Shown: positions 42,850 through 51,588 of the stretch, in pieces | How the letters are laid out: each line of letters starts with the position of its first letter | Position numbering within the stretch: the first letter of the stretch is position 1 | Assembly: GCA_025057895.1 (NCBI GenBank) | Contig: JANXEF010000005.1 | Location: 1-64,000, forward strand | Reading direction: 5' to 3' | DNA from: Archaeoglobaceae archaeon | Lineage (GTDB): Archaea; Halobacteriota; Archaeoglobi; Archaeoglobales; Archaeoglobaceae | Length of the DNA: 64,000 nt | Notes under the pieces: generated by a model | Seen by the model: the letters and a program-made list of their open reading frames with translations, nothing else | Told to the model about the DNA's origin: nothing | Databases searched by the model: none | Made by a program: the position numbers and the translations under genes

Positions 42850-43931
42850 AGAGCATCCCTCATTTCTTCTATAGCCTTGTCTATAGCTATTTTCAGAATT
42901 TCAGGTAATCCTTTTACTTCTACTTCCATGAAACCACGGACAATTGCTGATACGGCTTCATCTCTGCTCATACCTCTCGACATGAGGTAAAATATCTCCT
43001 CTTCCGCAATTTTACCAATAGCAGCTTCATGACTCAACTCTAAGTTTGGACGTTTAGCTATTAACTCAGGAATAGCTATTATTTCACCATTTTCCGATAA
43101 AATCAACCCCTTGCATTCTAAATGTCCTTTCACACCCCCAGATTCACCTATTATCTGACCTCTTGTAATAACTTTGCCACCTTTGCTGATCGTCCTTGAT
43201 ATTATTTCCGCAATAGCTCCTTCTTCCCTAAGAAAAGCCCTGGAACCGGAATCTACAGTTGAACCATCTAGAGCCACGATTACATTGCTGAAGATTACTC
43301 TCGCATTCCTGTTCACATATGCTGTAGGATACATTTGGACAATCTTAACAGGATTCATGAGAATGTAGTTGCTTATAAAAGTCCCATTTTCTTCTATTAG
43401 AGCGCCACTTCTTGGACGAACTTCGATTTTGTTGTGCCAGCTGTGTATCATGGTGAAAGTGAGCTTTGCATTTTTCTTTACAAAAAATTCAGATATGCCA
43501 ATGTGCAACCCAATCGCAGCTGGATGAGAAGTGCAGCCTGTAATGATGTTCAATTCGGAGTTTTCTTCGGCAATGATTATGTTGTGTACTTTCTGCTTTT
43601 TGACTCTGTGAAGATACAAACACGCTTCAACTGGAATCTCTACCTTAACGTTTGGTGGAGCTCTTATGAAATAACCATTCACATCTTCTGCATCCGCTTC
43701 CTTTGTAAATTCATCTTGCTCTCTGTTCACCAATTTCCAAAAATAATCTTGGACCCAATCGTATTTTTTCATAGCATCTCTAATACTCATAACTTCAACT
43801 CCTCCGTAAAAAGTGGCAACAGTGCTTACCTCTTGATCTCTCTGTAGAAAGGTTCCTGAACGCTTTAGAGGATCGAACTCTATTCCAATCTCTCTCAGTT
43901 TATCCTTCTCTAAATCATATCCTTCAGACAT
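42846..43931 (-). CDS. sufB: Fe-S cluster assembly scaffold SufB/SufD (SmsB)
   Basis: A 361-aa SufB/SufD beta-helix protein, the scaffold partner of SufC in iron-sulfur cluster assembly. Typical motifs are GCTSHPAAIGLHIGISEFFV (20 residues), HSWHNKIEVRPRS, DSGSRAFLREEGAIAEI and LSHEAAIGKIAEEEIFYLMS (20 residues). Only one SufB/D paralogue is present, as in the minimal SufBC (SMS) system proposed as ancestral. GTG 43943 would add four residues. The end overlaps pcc1, the start overlaps sufC by 22 nt. Confidence 0.92.
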   Translation of the reverse strand: MSEGYDLEKDKLREIGIEFDPLKRSGTFLQRDQEVSTVATFYGGVEVMSIRDAMKKYDWVQDYFWKLVNREQDEFTKEADAEDVNGYFIRAPPNVKVEIPVEACLYLHRVKKQKVHNIIIAEENSELNIITGCTSHPAAIGLHIGISEFFVKKNAKLTFTMIHSWHNKIEVRPRSGALIEENGTFISNYILMNPVKIVQMYPTAYVNRNARVIFSNVIVALDGSTVDSGSRAFLREEGAIAEIISRTISKGGKVITRGQIIGESGGVKGHLECKGLILSENGEIIAIPELIAKRPNLELSHEAAIGKIAEEEIFYLMSRGMSRDEAVSAIVRGFMEVEVKGLPEILKIAIDKAIEEMRDAL

Positions 43932-44650
43932 TTTGCTAAACACCCCTCATAACCGTTTTTCCTTATCTGATTTAGTATATCCTTCGGGTCTCCTAAGCAG
44001 GCAATCATACCATTGTAGAGGATGACCCCATAATCAGCGCTCACATAGTCTAGAATGTGTCCTTGATGTGTTATCATTATTCCAGCCTTCTCTCGATCAT
44101 CTTTATCTCTTTCAAGCAGTTCACTTATTGCCTGTCCTACGATCGCGATGTTTTCGAGATCTACTCCACTATCTGGTTCGTCTAGGAGAACAAAATCAGG
44201 ATTCATCAACATTAGCTGAAGTATTTCCGATCTTTTGACTTCTCCGCCAGAGAATCCTAGATTTAATGATCTGTTCAGATGTTCTCTCATCTTTAACTTT
44301 TCTGCCAATTTCAATATCATCTCTTCTCTACCCGAAAGCTTTGCACAATGCTTGAGTATATCAATGAGCTTTACACCACCGATCTTTGGGGGACTTTGAA
44401 AAGTCATACCTATACCAAGCTTTACCCTTTCGTTGGTTGGCAATTCTGTTATATCTGTTTTCTTGAAAATTATTCTTCCACCTACAATTTTGTATGCAGG
44501 ATTTCCTATTATTGCGTTTAAAAGTGTTGACTTTCCACTTCCATTTGGACCAAATAATGCGAAAGTTTCACCTTTTTTAATATACAAATTCACATTCTTC
44601 AGAATTCTTTTTCCATCAACCTCAACACTAAGATTGACGATGCGTAGCAT
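43910..44650 (-). CDS. sufC: Fe-S cluster assembly ATPase SufC (SmsC)
   Basis: A 246-aa ABC-type ATPase that energises SufB. It has Walker A FGPNGSGKSTLLNAI (about residues 34-48), the Q-loop GMTFQSPPKI, signature NLGFSGGEVKRSEILQ (about 139-154), Walker B LLDEPDSGVD and the H-switch MITHQGHIL. A TATA-like TTTTTAAAC (44669-44679) lies about 24 nt upstream of the ATG. Confidence 0.95.
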   Translation of the reverse strand: MLRIVNLSVEVDGKRILKNVNLYIKKGETFALFGPNGSGKSTLLNAIIGNPAYKIVGGRIIFKKTDITELPTNERVKLGIGMTFQSPPKIGGVKLIDILKHCAKLSGREEMILKLAEKLKMREHLNRSLNLGFSGGEVKRSEILQLMLMNPDFVLLDEPDSGVDLENIAIVGQAISELLERDKDDREKAGIMITHQGHILDYVSADYGVILYNGMIACLGDPKDILNQIRKNGYEGCLAKCLKDMI

Positions 44651-44773
44651 ATCTAAAATTCCTCTTTACGTTTAAAAAGCTTTAGAGGTTTTTCTCACAT
44701 AAAAATAGACAAAAAGTTTTTATCTCGAATAAAATTGCGAAAGATTAAATACACTCTTTTTTTACTTTTTACT

Positions 44774-46081
44774 ATGAAGGTTTTGATCGTAGGTGGTGGA
44801 GCTGCTGGTATGACTGCTGCATCAAGAGTGAAAGCAATGAAACCTGAATGGGATGTAAAAGTTTTTGAAGAAACTAATTTTGTTAGCCATGCTCCCTGTG
44901 GAATTCCCTATGTTGTTGAAGGGATTAGTAAAGCGAATAATCTCATGTACTATCCGCCTGAGTTCTTTAGACGAGAAAGAGGTATAGATTTGCATATCAA
45001 TGCAAAGGTTATAGATGCGGGAGAAGGATATTTGAGAGTCATAGAAAATGGAAAAGAAAACAAATACGAATGGGATAAACTTCTAATTGCAACTGGAGCC
45101 TCACCAAGATTACCAAAAGTAAAAGGAATTGAACTCGATGGAATTGTTACAGTTCGTCATCCCGCAAACGCTGAAAAATTGAAGGAAAAGGTTAATGAAG
45201 CAAATAGAATCGTGATCGTAGGTGCTGGTTATCTCGGTGTTGAAATGGCAGAAGCTGTTTCAGCAATAGGAAAAAAAGCTATTGTTCTCGAATTCCTTGA
45301 TCAACCACTACCAAATCTCGATAAAGAAATTGCAGAAATTGTCAAAGCTGAAATGGAAAAAAAGGTTGAATTAAGATTGAATGAAGGAGTTAAAGCCTTT
45401 GAAGGAAAAAACAAAGTGGAAAGAGTTATAACAGACAAAGGCAGTTATGAATGTGATCTTGCAATCGTTGCAACTGGAGTAAGGGCGAACATTGAAATTG
45501 CGAAGATGTTGGGTTGCAGAATAGGTGAAACAGGAGCAATATGGGTAGATGATAAAATGCAAACGAACATTGAAAACGTTTTCTCTGCTGGTGATTGTGT
45601 TGAGACAAAACATTTGATCACAGGAAAAAAAGTATGGATACCCCTAGCTCCAACTGCGAACAAGATGGGCTATGTTGCAGGCGTTAACATAGCTGACGGA
45701 TATCTTGAGTTCCCTGGAGTTCTCGGAACTCAGTTGACAAAATTCTTCGACCTCGAAATAGGTTCTACGGGGCTAAATGAAAAGAGTGCCAAATCCGAAG
45801 GGTTCAAAGTTAAAGCAACTGTCATCAAAGCAAGAACAAGAGTTCATTACTATCCAGGGGGAAAAGAGTTGACGCTTAAGGTAGTTGCAGACAGCGATGG
45901 TAGAGTATTAGGTGCACAAGCTGTAGGGGGCGAAGTTGCCATGAGAATCAATATTTTTGCAGCAATGATACAAGCAGGTTTCAAAACAAAAGATATCTTT
46001 TTCTCTGACCTAGCATATGCTCCGCCTTTAACCCCTATTTGGGACCCCATAATCGTTTCTGCAAGAACCTTGAAATTCTAA
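44774..46081 (+). CDS. CoA-disulfide reductase / NADH oxidase family flavoprotein
   Basis: A 435-aa flavoprotein of the pyridine-nucleotide disulfide oxidoreductase family with a single active-site Cys (FVSHAPCGIPYVVEG, about residue 41), the hallmark of CoA-disulfide reductases, NADH oxidases and related persulfide reductases. FAD binding: VLIVGGGAAGMTAASR at the N-terminus and FSAGDCVE (about 275). NAD(P) binding: IVIVGAGYLGVEMAEAV (about 154). A C-terminal dimerisation domain is present (VLGAQAVGGEVAMRI). The exact substrate (CoA-disulfide, oxygen or persulfide) is not decidable. GATTAAATAC 26 nt upstream makes ATG 44774 the leaderless start. Confidence 0.85.
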   Translation: MKVLIVGGGAAGMTAASRVKAMKPEWDVKVFEETNFVSHAPCGIPYVVEGISKANNLMYYPPEFFRRERGIDLHINAKVIDAGEGYLRVIENGKENKYEWDKLLIATGASPRLPKVKGIELDGIVTVRHPANAEKLKEKVNEANRIVIVGAGYLGVEMAEAVSAIGKKAIVLEFLDQPLPNLDKEIAEIVKAEMEKKVELRLNEGVKAFEGKNKVERVITDKGSYECDLAIVATGVRANIEIAKMLGCRIGETGAIWVDDKMQTNIENVFSAGDCVETKHLITGKKVWIPLAPTANKMGYVAGVNIADGYLEFPGVLGTQLTKFFDLEIGSTGLNEKSAKSEGFKVKATVIKARTRVHYYPGGKELTLKVVADSDGRVLGAQAVGGEVAMRINIFAAMIQAGFKTKDIFFSDLAYAPPLTPIWDPIIVSARTLKF

Positions 46082-46244
46082 TATAAATTTTTTATTATTT
46101 TTAAAATTAATTGTTCTTCCTAAAATTGCTCTTTTGGTTTTATTTTTATCTAAGAGTAGAAAAGTCGGTAATTTTAAAGATTTTCCAGCTATAATATATA
46201 AAAAATAGAATCCAATTACTCTAGACGAAAGATTTTAAAAGAGA

Positions 46245-46317
46245 TGGGCTCGCCCGGATTCGAACCGGGGACCTCCGCCTCGTCAAGGCGACGTCATAAC
46301 CTCTAGACCACGAGCCC
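46245..46317 (-). tRNA. tRNA-Val (GAC)
   Basis: The minus strand has acceptor GGGCTCG/CGAGCCC, D-arm GTCTAGAGGTTATGAC, anticodon stem TCGCC/GGCGG with loop TTGACGA (anticodon GAC), and T-arm CCCGG-TTCGAAT-CCGGG. The discriminator base is A. A TATA-like TTCTTAAG (46340-46347) lies 26 nt upstream. Confidence 0.96.
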
Positions 46318-46433
46318 TTTAAGCAACTGTTCCTAATGACTTAAGAATTTTACGGTTTGCCCTTGGAAATCCTCAAGTAGGGGAGTGATCTCCTAAAACA
46401 AAATAAACAAAAAATTTTCTAAGAACTCAAATC

Positions 46434-47294
46434 ATGGAAATAATCCCAATCGCATTTGACTCGATGGGAGTTAGAAGTATGGCGACTTTCCTGAAAACAA
46501 AAGACTTAGGTATCTCTATAGACCCAAGTGTGAGCTTAGCTCCCTACAGATTTGGTCTACCACCTCACAGAGTAGAGATAGAAAAGATGAGCGAAAAGTG
46601 GGTAGAGATAAAAGGATTTGTAAAAAATAGTGAACTCGTGATAATTACTCACTACCATTACGACCACTATAATCCAGAGGAAGTCGAAATCTTCGAAGGT
46701 AAAAAACTTCTAATTAAACATCCCAGAGAAAAGATTAACAAAAGCCAGATGAATAGGGCAGACTATTTCCTCAATAAATTGAAGGATCTAAGACTCGATT
46801 TTGATTATTGTGATGGAAAAAGCTATGAGTTCGGTAACACAGTCATTGAAATTTCGAAACCAGTTTTTCATGGCGAAAATCAAAAACTTGGGTTTGTATT
46901 GGAATTATTCGTTTCTAGTGGAAAAAAAAGCTTTCTTTTCTCATCAGATGTTGAAGGGCCTTTGCATGAAGATCAAACTAATTTCATCCTTGAAAAAAAG
47001 CCCGAAGTCGTTTTTATAGATGGTCCAATGAGCTACATGCTCGGCTATCGTTTTTCCAGAAGTTTACTCGAAAAAGCCATAAGTAATCTGAAAAAAATTA
47101 CAGAAGTTTCCAAGGTACTAGTTATTGACCATCACTTGCTAAGGGACTTAAATTGGAAAATTGTTGTTTCCGATCTGTTAAACTATGCAGAACAGTTTTC
47201 AACCAAAGTACAATCTGCTGCAGAATTTTGTGGGATAAAAGAAAATCTACTTGAAGCAAGAAGAAGAGAACTTTACAAGAAAGAGCAAATTTGA
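46434..47294 (+). CDS. Metallo-beta-lactamase-fold protein, UPF0282 family
   Basis: A 286-aa protein with MBL-fold metal motifs: [11 protein letters not shown] (about residues 71-81), FHGENQKLG (about 148), SSDVEGP (about 181) and [10 protein letters not shown] (about 230). The beginning, [15 protein letters not shown], and [17 protein letters not shown] are typical of UPF0282, an archaeal group of unknown activity. It may be a hydrolase, possibly of RNA or a small molecule. No operon partner. Confidence 0.85.
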   Translation: MEIIPIAFDSMGVRSMATFLKTKDLGISIDPSVSLAPYRFGLPPHRVEIEKMSEKWVEIKGFVKNSELVIITHYHYDHYNPEEVEIFEGKKLLIKHPREKINKSQMNRADYFLNKLKDLRLDFDYCDGKSYEFGNTVIEISKPVFHGENQKLGFVLELFVSSGKKSFLFSSDVEGPLHEDQTNFILEKKPEVVFIDGPMSYMLGYRFSRSLLEKAISNLKKITEVSKVLVIDHHLLRDLNWKIVVSDLLNYAEQFSTKVQSAAEFCGIKENLLEARRRELYKKEQI

Positions 47295-47457
47295 AAACTT
47301 TTATTAGATTTGTAGCATCGGTGCTCGTAGTCCCTTCTTTTGTTTTTCTTTACATTAATTCATAGCTCACACATTTTTTCATGTTTCTCGCTGCTGCATC
47401 TTCCGATATTCGCAGTTATTACTTAGCCAGAACTATTTTTTTAATCCAAAAAGCGAA
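47295..47457. other. Intergenic region without a clear gene
   Basis: Between UPF0282 and the small membrane ORF. Two short hairpins can form (AGCA-TCGG-TGCT at about 47312-47323, and CTGC/GCAG at about 47394-47417). There are no C/D or ACA boxes. The sequence AACTATTTTTTTAATCC just before 47458 could be a TATA region for the next ORF. Confidence 0.4.
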
Positions 47458-47693
47458 ATGCTTCTATTTTTCCTCGTGGCTCTTCTAGCTTGTCTCACAG
47501 TTACATTAGGAAGCTTCGGAAAATTTACAAAAAGAAAAAAATTCTTGATGCTACAAACAGAACTTTTTTGATCATAATAGATCTCCTAACACTCTACACA
47601 CCACATAAGGAGATTGCAACACTTATTGCTCCAATTCTGCTTCTTCTAGTACTACTAGGAATTTATCAGGCTCAAAAAGTTCTATACCAATGA
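47458..47693 (+). pseudogene. Small membrane protein gene, apparently frameshifted
   Basis: The ATG at 47458 opens a hydrophobic frame (LLFFLVALLACLTVTLG) that stops at TGA 47569. The -1 frame continues with another hydrophobic stretch (IATLIAPILLLLVLLGIYQA) to 47693. Joining them gives about 79 residues with two or three membrane segments. A slip or error in the A7 run (47535-47541) or the T6 run (47564-47569) would restore one gene. The second part alone could start at TTG 47490, but no ribosome site precedes it. I do not recognise the family. Confidence 0.35.
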
Positions 47694-47754
47694 TCGAGAC
47701 GGCTTGAAAATTTTGAAAGATAAAGTTTTTAAGTTAAAGATATAGCACTTGCAA

Positions 47755-48618
47755 ATGCTCAACAAGATGATTCTCCAAAACGTGAGATTCGAGGAGAGGA
47801 GCATTCTTGTGAATGGAGATGTTATGATCGGACAGAAATCAAGAGTTGATTATGGAATCATTGGTAATAAAATCATCGCAGGCGAAAAAGTTGTAATAGG
47901 TGGTGATTTAATATGTGAAGAACTTCGAATTGACTCTTTTTCAACGATTTCTGGAGACGTTACTTCAAAAGCCGATGCTTATATAGGAGAATTCGTTTCG
48001 ATCGATGGAAAACTCACTGTTTTTGGTGACCTCGAAATAGGTAGGAATGTCAGGATTAAAAATGGATTCGAGGCTAGAGGTTTGATAACAATTCAAAATC
48101 CTGCTTCAATTGTTTTTTTCCTCCTACTCTACCTAATGCTCCTCTTTAGGATGGGAAAAACTGAAGAAGTTCCAAAGATTGAGGAGGAAATAAATCCATC
48201 TCTCATCGTACCTGAAAAATGTTTTATCGATGCAACAAAGATTTCGACGACAAAAGATGCAGACATATATGACAGCAGAATTCTTGGAACTCTAAAAGCG
48301 AGGGACATATATATAAGTAAGAGTGAAGTCTTCGGGAATCTCAGGGGCAGAGAAGTAATAGTCGATTCTAGCACGGTTCATGGCTATGTAAAGGGAAAAT
48401 TCGTTTACCTCATCAACTCTAGTGTTGTAGGAACCTATGTTAAAGGTAGCAGGGTTTATATTGAAAAAGGTTGTATCGTAGATGGGGGAATAATAGCTGA
48501 AGAAGGTGTATGGATTCGTGATTCGATAATACTAAAAACTGACATTGGTGAGGAAAGTGGAGTGGAACAAAGAGAAGTTCAAAAAGATGTTTCCAACTCT
48601 ATACTCGGAAATGGGTGA
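47755..48618 (+). CDS. Bactofilin-like polymer-forming protein with internal membrane segment
   Basis: A 287-aa protein built of short hydrophobic repeats typical of right-handed beta-helix bactofilins (GDVMIGQKSRVDYGIIG, GDLEIGRNVRIKNGFEAR, VFGNLRGREVIVDSSTVHGY, GSRVYIEKGCIVDGGII). Unlike standard bactofilins it has a hydrophobic stretch in the middle (about residues 117-133, SIVFFLLLYLMLLF) followed by an acidic linker. This splits the helix into two blocks, perhaps on opposite sides of the membrane or as a membrane anchor. ATG 47755 is preferred over TTG 47749. The end overlaps DUF2095. Confidence 0.65.
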   Translation: MLNKMILQNVRFEERSILVNGDVMIGQKSRVDYGIIGNKIIAGEKVVIGGDLICEELRIDSFSTISGDVTSKADAYIGEFVSIDGKLTVFGDLEIGRNVRIKNGFEARGLITIQNPASIVFFLLLYLMLLFRMGKTEEVPKIEEEINPSLIVPEKCFIDATKISTTKDADIYDSRILGTLKARDIYISKSEVFGNLRGREVIVDSSTVHGYVKGKFVYLINSSVVGTYVKGSRVYIEKGCIVDGGIIAEEGVWIRDSIILKTDIGEESGVEQREVQKDVSNSILGNG

Positions 48619-48817
48619 AAGATTGATACCGACGGTCATCGACCATCTGGAGGTTTGCAAAACTCTAGAAGAAGCAGTCGAAATAATTAACTTCTTCGAA
48701 AAAAGAGGAGAGATTAGCAGAGAATATGCCTCTTTTTTGAGAAACAACGTATCTCTTCTCAATAGTCTTATAGGAAAGAGAAAACGTGGAGAATACGAGT
48801 CCAGAGGACTACTATGA
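48557..48817 (+). CDS. DUF2095 family small protein
   Basis: An 86-aa archaeal protein resembling DUF2095: VEWNKEKFKKMFPTLYSEM, then IDHLEVCKTLEEAVEIINFF and a basic tail. Function unknown. GTG 48557 is preferred because GGTGAGGA sits just upstream; TTG 48545 would add four residues. The gene begins inside the bactofilin-like gene and ends with an ATGA overlap with the GTPase gene, suggesting a joint role or at least coupling with it. Confidence 0.7.
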   Translation: MEWNKEKFKKMFPTLYSEMGERLIPTVIDHLEVCKTLEEAVEIINFFEKRGEISREYASFLRNNVSLLNSLIGKRKRGEYESRGLL

Positions 48818-49968
48818 TAGAGATTGGAATAGCTGGAAAACCAAATGCTGGAAAATCAACTTTCTTCAAAGCTGCAACTCTTGCCGATGCGGAGATAGCT
48901 AACTACCCTTTCACAACTATAAAACCCAACATTGGAATTGCCCATGTTCGCGTAAAATGTGTTTGCAATGAACTTGGGATTCAATGTGAAAAATGCGTTG
49001 AAGGTTGGCGTTTCATTCCTATAAAACTCATAGACGTTGCAGGTCTTGTACCGGATGCCCACAAAGGAAGAGGACTCGGAAATGAATTTCTTGACGATCT
49101 AAGGCAAAGTGAGGGTATAATACATGTCGTAGACTCATCAGGAGCTACAGATGAAAACGGAAACGAAATAGGTATTGGAGAAAGGGATCCAATCGAAGAT
49201 ATAAAATTTCTGCATCATGAACTTGATATGTGGATATATGGAATCCTCAAAAGAAACTGGGATAAAATAGTGAGAAAAGCAAAAGCTGAGAAAAAAGAAA
49301 TAAAGTTCATAACAGAAGCTCTTGCTGGACTTAGATTTGATGAATTAATGGTTAGAGAGGCTTTTAAAGGTATTGAAGATATTCAAAAGTTGAAAGATGA
49401 TGAATTGGTAGAAATTTCACGAATTTTGAGAGAGAAAAGGATTAAAATGGTGATCTCCGCAAACAAAGCAGATAAAGCTCCGAGAGACTTCATTGAAAGA
49501 CTCAAGAAAATTGGTGCAATACCCACTTCTGCAAATTATGAACTTGTGCTGAGAACTGCTGCAAAGTCAGGATTCATAAAGTATTTACCTGGTGATTCAA
49601 GTTTTGAAATCAGAAAAGAGTTGAATGAAAAGCAAAAAAAAGTACTTGAAAGAGTTAAGGAGTTTCTTTTTGAGTTCAAATCAACTGGTGTTCAAGAATT
49701 AATTAACAAACTTGTTTTTGATGTCCTTGGCTATATAGTTGTATACCCTGTCGAAGATGAGGTTAAATTCACAGATTCAAAAGGAAATGTTCTTCCAGAT
49801 GCTTTTTTGGTTAAAAAAGGTACAAATTCGAGAGATCTTGCTTTCAAAATACACACAGAAATTGGGAAAAAGTTCATATATGCTGTAGATGCAAAGAGAA
49901 GGATTCGTATTGCTGAAGACTACGAGCTGAAGAACAACGATGTTGTCAAAATAGTTTCAGGTGCTTAA
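48814..49968 (+). CDS. Obg/YchF-like GTPase with TGS domain
   Basis: A 384-aa translation-associated GTPase. G1 is IAGKPNAGKSTFFKA (residues 5-19), the switch region NYPFTTIKPNIG, G3 DVAGLVPDAHKGRGLGNEFL (20 residues), and G4-like SANKADKA. The C-terminal TGS domain is present (about 310-384: VVYPVEDEVKFTDSKGNVLP, 20 residues). It matches the archaeal/eukaryotic Ygr210-type branch of the YchF/OLA1 family, thought to act on ribosomes. Coupled to DUF2095 upstream; 12-nt convergent overlap with trm1. Confidence 0.88.
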   Translation: MIEIGIAGKPNAGKSTFFKAATLADAEIANYPFTTIKPNIGIAHVRVKCVCNELGIQCEKCVEGWRFIPIKLIDVAGLVPDAHKGRGLGNEFLDDLRQSEGIIHVVDSSGATDENGNEIGIGERDPIEDIKFLHHELDMWIYGILKRNWDKIVRKAKAEKKEIKFITEALAGLRFDELMVREAFKGIEDIQKLKDDELVEISRILREKRIKMVISANKADKAPRDFIERLKKIGAIPTSANYELVLRTAAKSGFIKYLPGDSSFEIRKELNEKQKKVLERVKEFLFEFKSTGVQELINKLVFDVLGYIVVYPVEDEVKFTDSKGNVLPDAFLVKKGTNSRDLAFKIHTEIGKKFIYAVDAKRRIRIAEDYELKNNDVVKIVSGA

Positions 49969-50988
49969 GACTTTAATAATTTCTTTAATATCTGCATCTG
50001 TTTTCACAAAGTAACCACAGTAATGAACCGAAGATGCGATAAAACCATTTTCTTTAAGCTTTTCCACGAACTTCGATGTAGAAGGCACAGGCTTTGAAAT
50101 ATGACTACATATTTTTGGAAGGCTGTATGCAAGTGGATAATCGATTTCTTTTTGAATTTTAAGCAAAAAATCTCTGATCTTTCTTTCAGACCTTTGAATC
50201 ATTTTCTGAATGAAATCTACATCTTTAAGCTCTCCGAGCCATAAAGGACCAATCAATACCATTTTATCCCCACAATGACAAATCTCTGCATTATCTCCAA
50301 ATTTAAGTATTTTCTTTGAAAAACAAGTCTTACAAAAAGCTATGTAACCAATTTTTTCAATCGTTTTCATTACTTCAGAACTTGATTTCTTCATTACTAC
50401 ATGGACTCGATAGTAATGTTCTTTCACCCAACAGATGAGAGGATAAACAGCTTTATCAAATCTTAACGCTGTTCTTGCGATAAAACCAAGAAGAGTACGT
50501 AGACCAATTTCATGTGGAACATCTGTTTTTAAAACAAAAGCAGAGTACTTTCGCAATCCAGCAGAACTTTTACAGCAAAGAGCTTCGAGATCTGTAGCAG
50601 TTACACTTAAAAACTTGGTATGGGTACAAGCCGATTCTATGAAATTTGCTGGGCTGCCAAATGGATCTATGTCTACGTGTTCGAATTTTTTCATCCTCGA
50701 AAGGATCGATGCATCCATACAAAAAATTTCTGCCTCGATTCCATTCATTTCCAGGTTCTTTTTTATAGTTTTCACAGCTTTTGGATTTACATCGTTAAAG
50801 GATGCTTCGCAATCTGCTTCAAGAATTGCCCTTATTCCACGAACTCCTGTTGCTGATAAGGCATCTAGAATTTTGTGTCGACCCATTACAGAAAAGACTA
50901 ACATGTCCAAATCGCGGCAAAAACGCATTCTTGGATTGTAAAAAGCATTTTCAACCACTATCTTTGCTTTTCCTTCAATCACGAACAT
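49957..50988 (-). CDS. trm1: tRNA (guanine-26) dimethyltransferase Trm1
   Basis: Makes N2,N2-dimethylguanosine at tRNA position 26. The 343-aa protein has the SAM motifs LSATGVRGIRAI (about 44), NPKAVKTIKKNL, and the Trm1 catalytic DIDPFGSPANFIE (about 106-118). CSA-like TATDLEAL, a Cys cluster (CKTCF..CHCG, about 219-242) and a C-terminal winged region are present. Slightly short for the family. ATG 50988 overlaps the THEP1 gene by 14 nt. Confidence 0.92.
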   Translation of the reverse strand: MFVIEGKAKIVVENAFYNPRMRFCRDLDMLVFSVMGRHKILDALSATGVRGIRAILEADCEASFNDVNPKAVKTIKKNLEMNGIEAEIFCMDASILSRMKKFEHVDIDPFGSPANFIESACTHTKFLSVTATDLEALCCKSSAGLRKYSAFVLKTDVPHEIGLRTLLGFIARTALRFDKAVYPLICWVKEHYYRVHVVMKKSSSEVMKTIEKIGYIAFCKTCFSKKILKFGDNAEICHCGDKMVLIGPLWLGELKDVDFIQKMIQRSERKIRDFLLKIQKEIDYPLAYSLPKICSHISKPVPSTSKFVEKLKENGFIASSVHYCGYFVKTDADIKEIIKVLST

Positions 50989-51475
50989 ATATTCTCACAA
51001 TTTCATTTAAAACAGTGTTTCTGTTTCTCTCGTCGATGACATAAACTTTAAAATCTCTCCTTATTCTTTCTATGAGCGGATGATTGAATCTATAGTGAAC
51101 AGTAAAGAGAAGATTTTCTCTCTCAATCAAGTCCTGAACAATAGAGACGAATTTTTTACTCTTTAACTCCATTGGCCCAACTTCATCGAGTATCAACAAC
51201 TCGCCATCTAAATCGAGTTTATCCAAAAAAATATCGAAATTCTCAACTAGCACCTCATATTTTCCTACCATTATCTTACCTCCTCCAACTCTCGCAAGTT
51301 GAGCTGAAAGGTTTGATACCAGATCGATTAATTTAAAACCAACTCTAACTCCTTTCTCTCTTTCTTCTACTGTTATAAAGCCCGAAATCTTCATTCTAGA
51401 TTTTAATGCCTCATAAACTTTTATACATAGTGTTGTTTTTCCTGTTCCTGGTCTTCCCGTCACCGCAATACGCAT
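50975..51475 (-). CDS. THEP1-type nucleoside-triphosphatase
   Basis: A 166-aa P-loop NTPase. Walker A is VTGRPGTGKTTLCIKV (residues 5-20) and Walker B LLILDEVGPMELKS (about 94-107). The pattern matches the archaeal THEP1 family, kin to human cancer-related NTPase, which hydrolyses several NTPs in vitro. The biological role is unknown. It precedes trm1 in a two-gene unit. Confidence 0.88.
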   Translation of the reverse strand: MRIAVTGRPGTGKTTLCIKVYEALKSRMKISGFITVEEREKGVRVGFKLIDLVSNLSAQLARVGGGKIMVGKYEVLVENFDIFLDKLDLDGELLILDEVGPMELKSKKFVSIVQDLIERENLLFTVHYRFNHPLIERIRRDFKVYVIDERNRNTVLNEIVRIYVRD

Positions 51476-51588
51476 GCATTCGTTTGGACTTTTAGCATTT
51501 AACGCTTCTCAAAATTAATCCAATTAATCCGTAACAAATAGAAAACCTTTTAACTTCAAAACTTCATAAGAATTAATAGGGTGGTAAA

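Noticed and set aside
46380-46400. Short hairpin GGAG-TGAT-CTCC upstream of UPF0282
   Set aside because: Only four base pairs; no supporting motif or context for a regulatory RNA.
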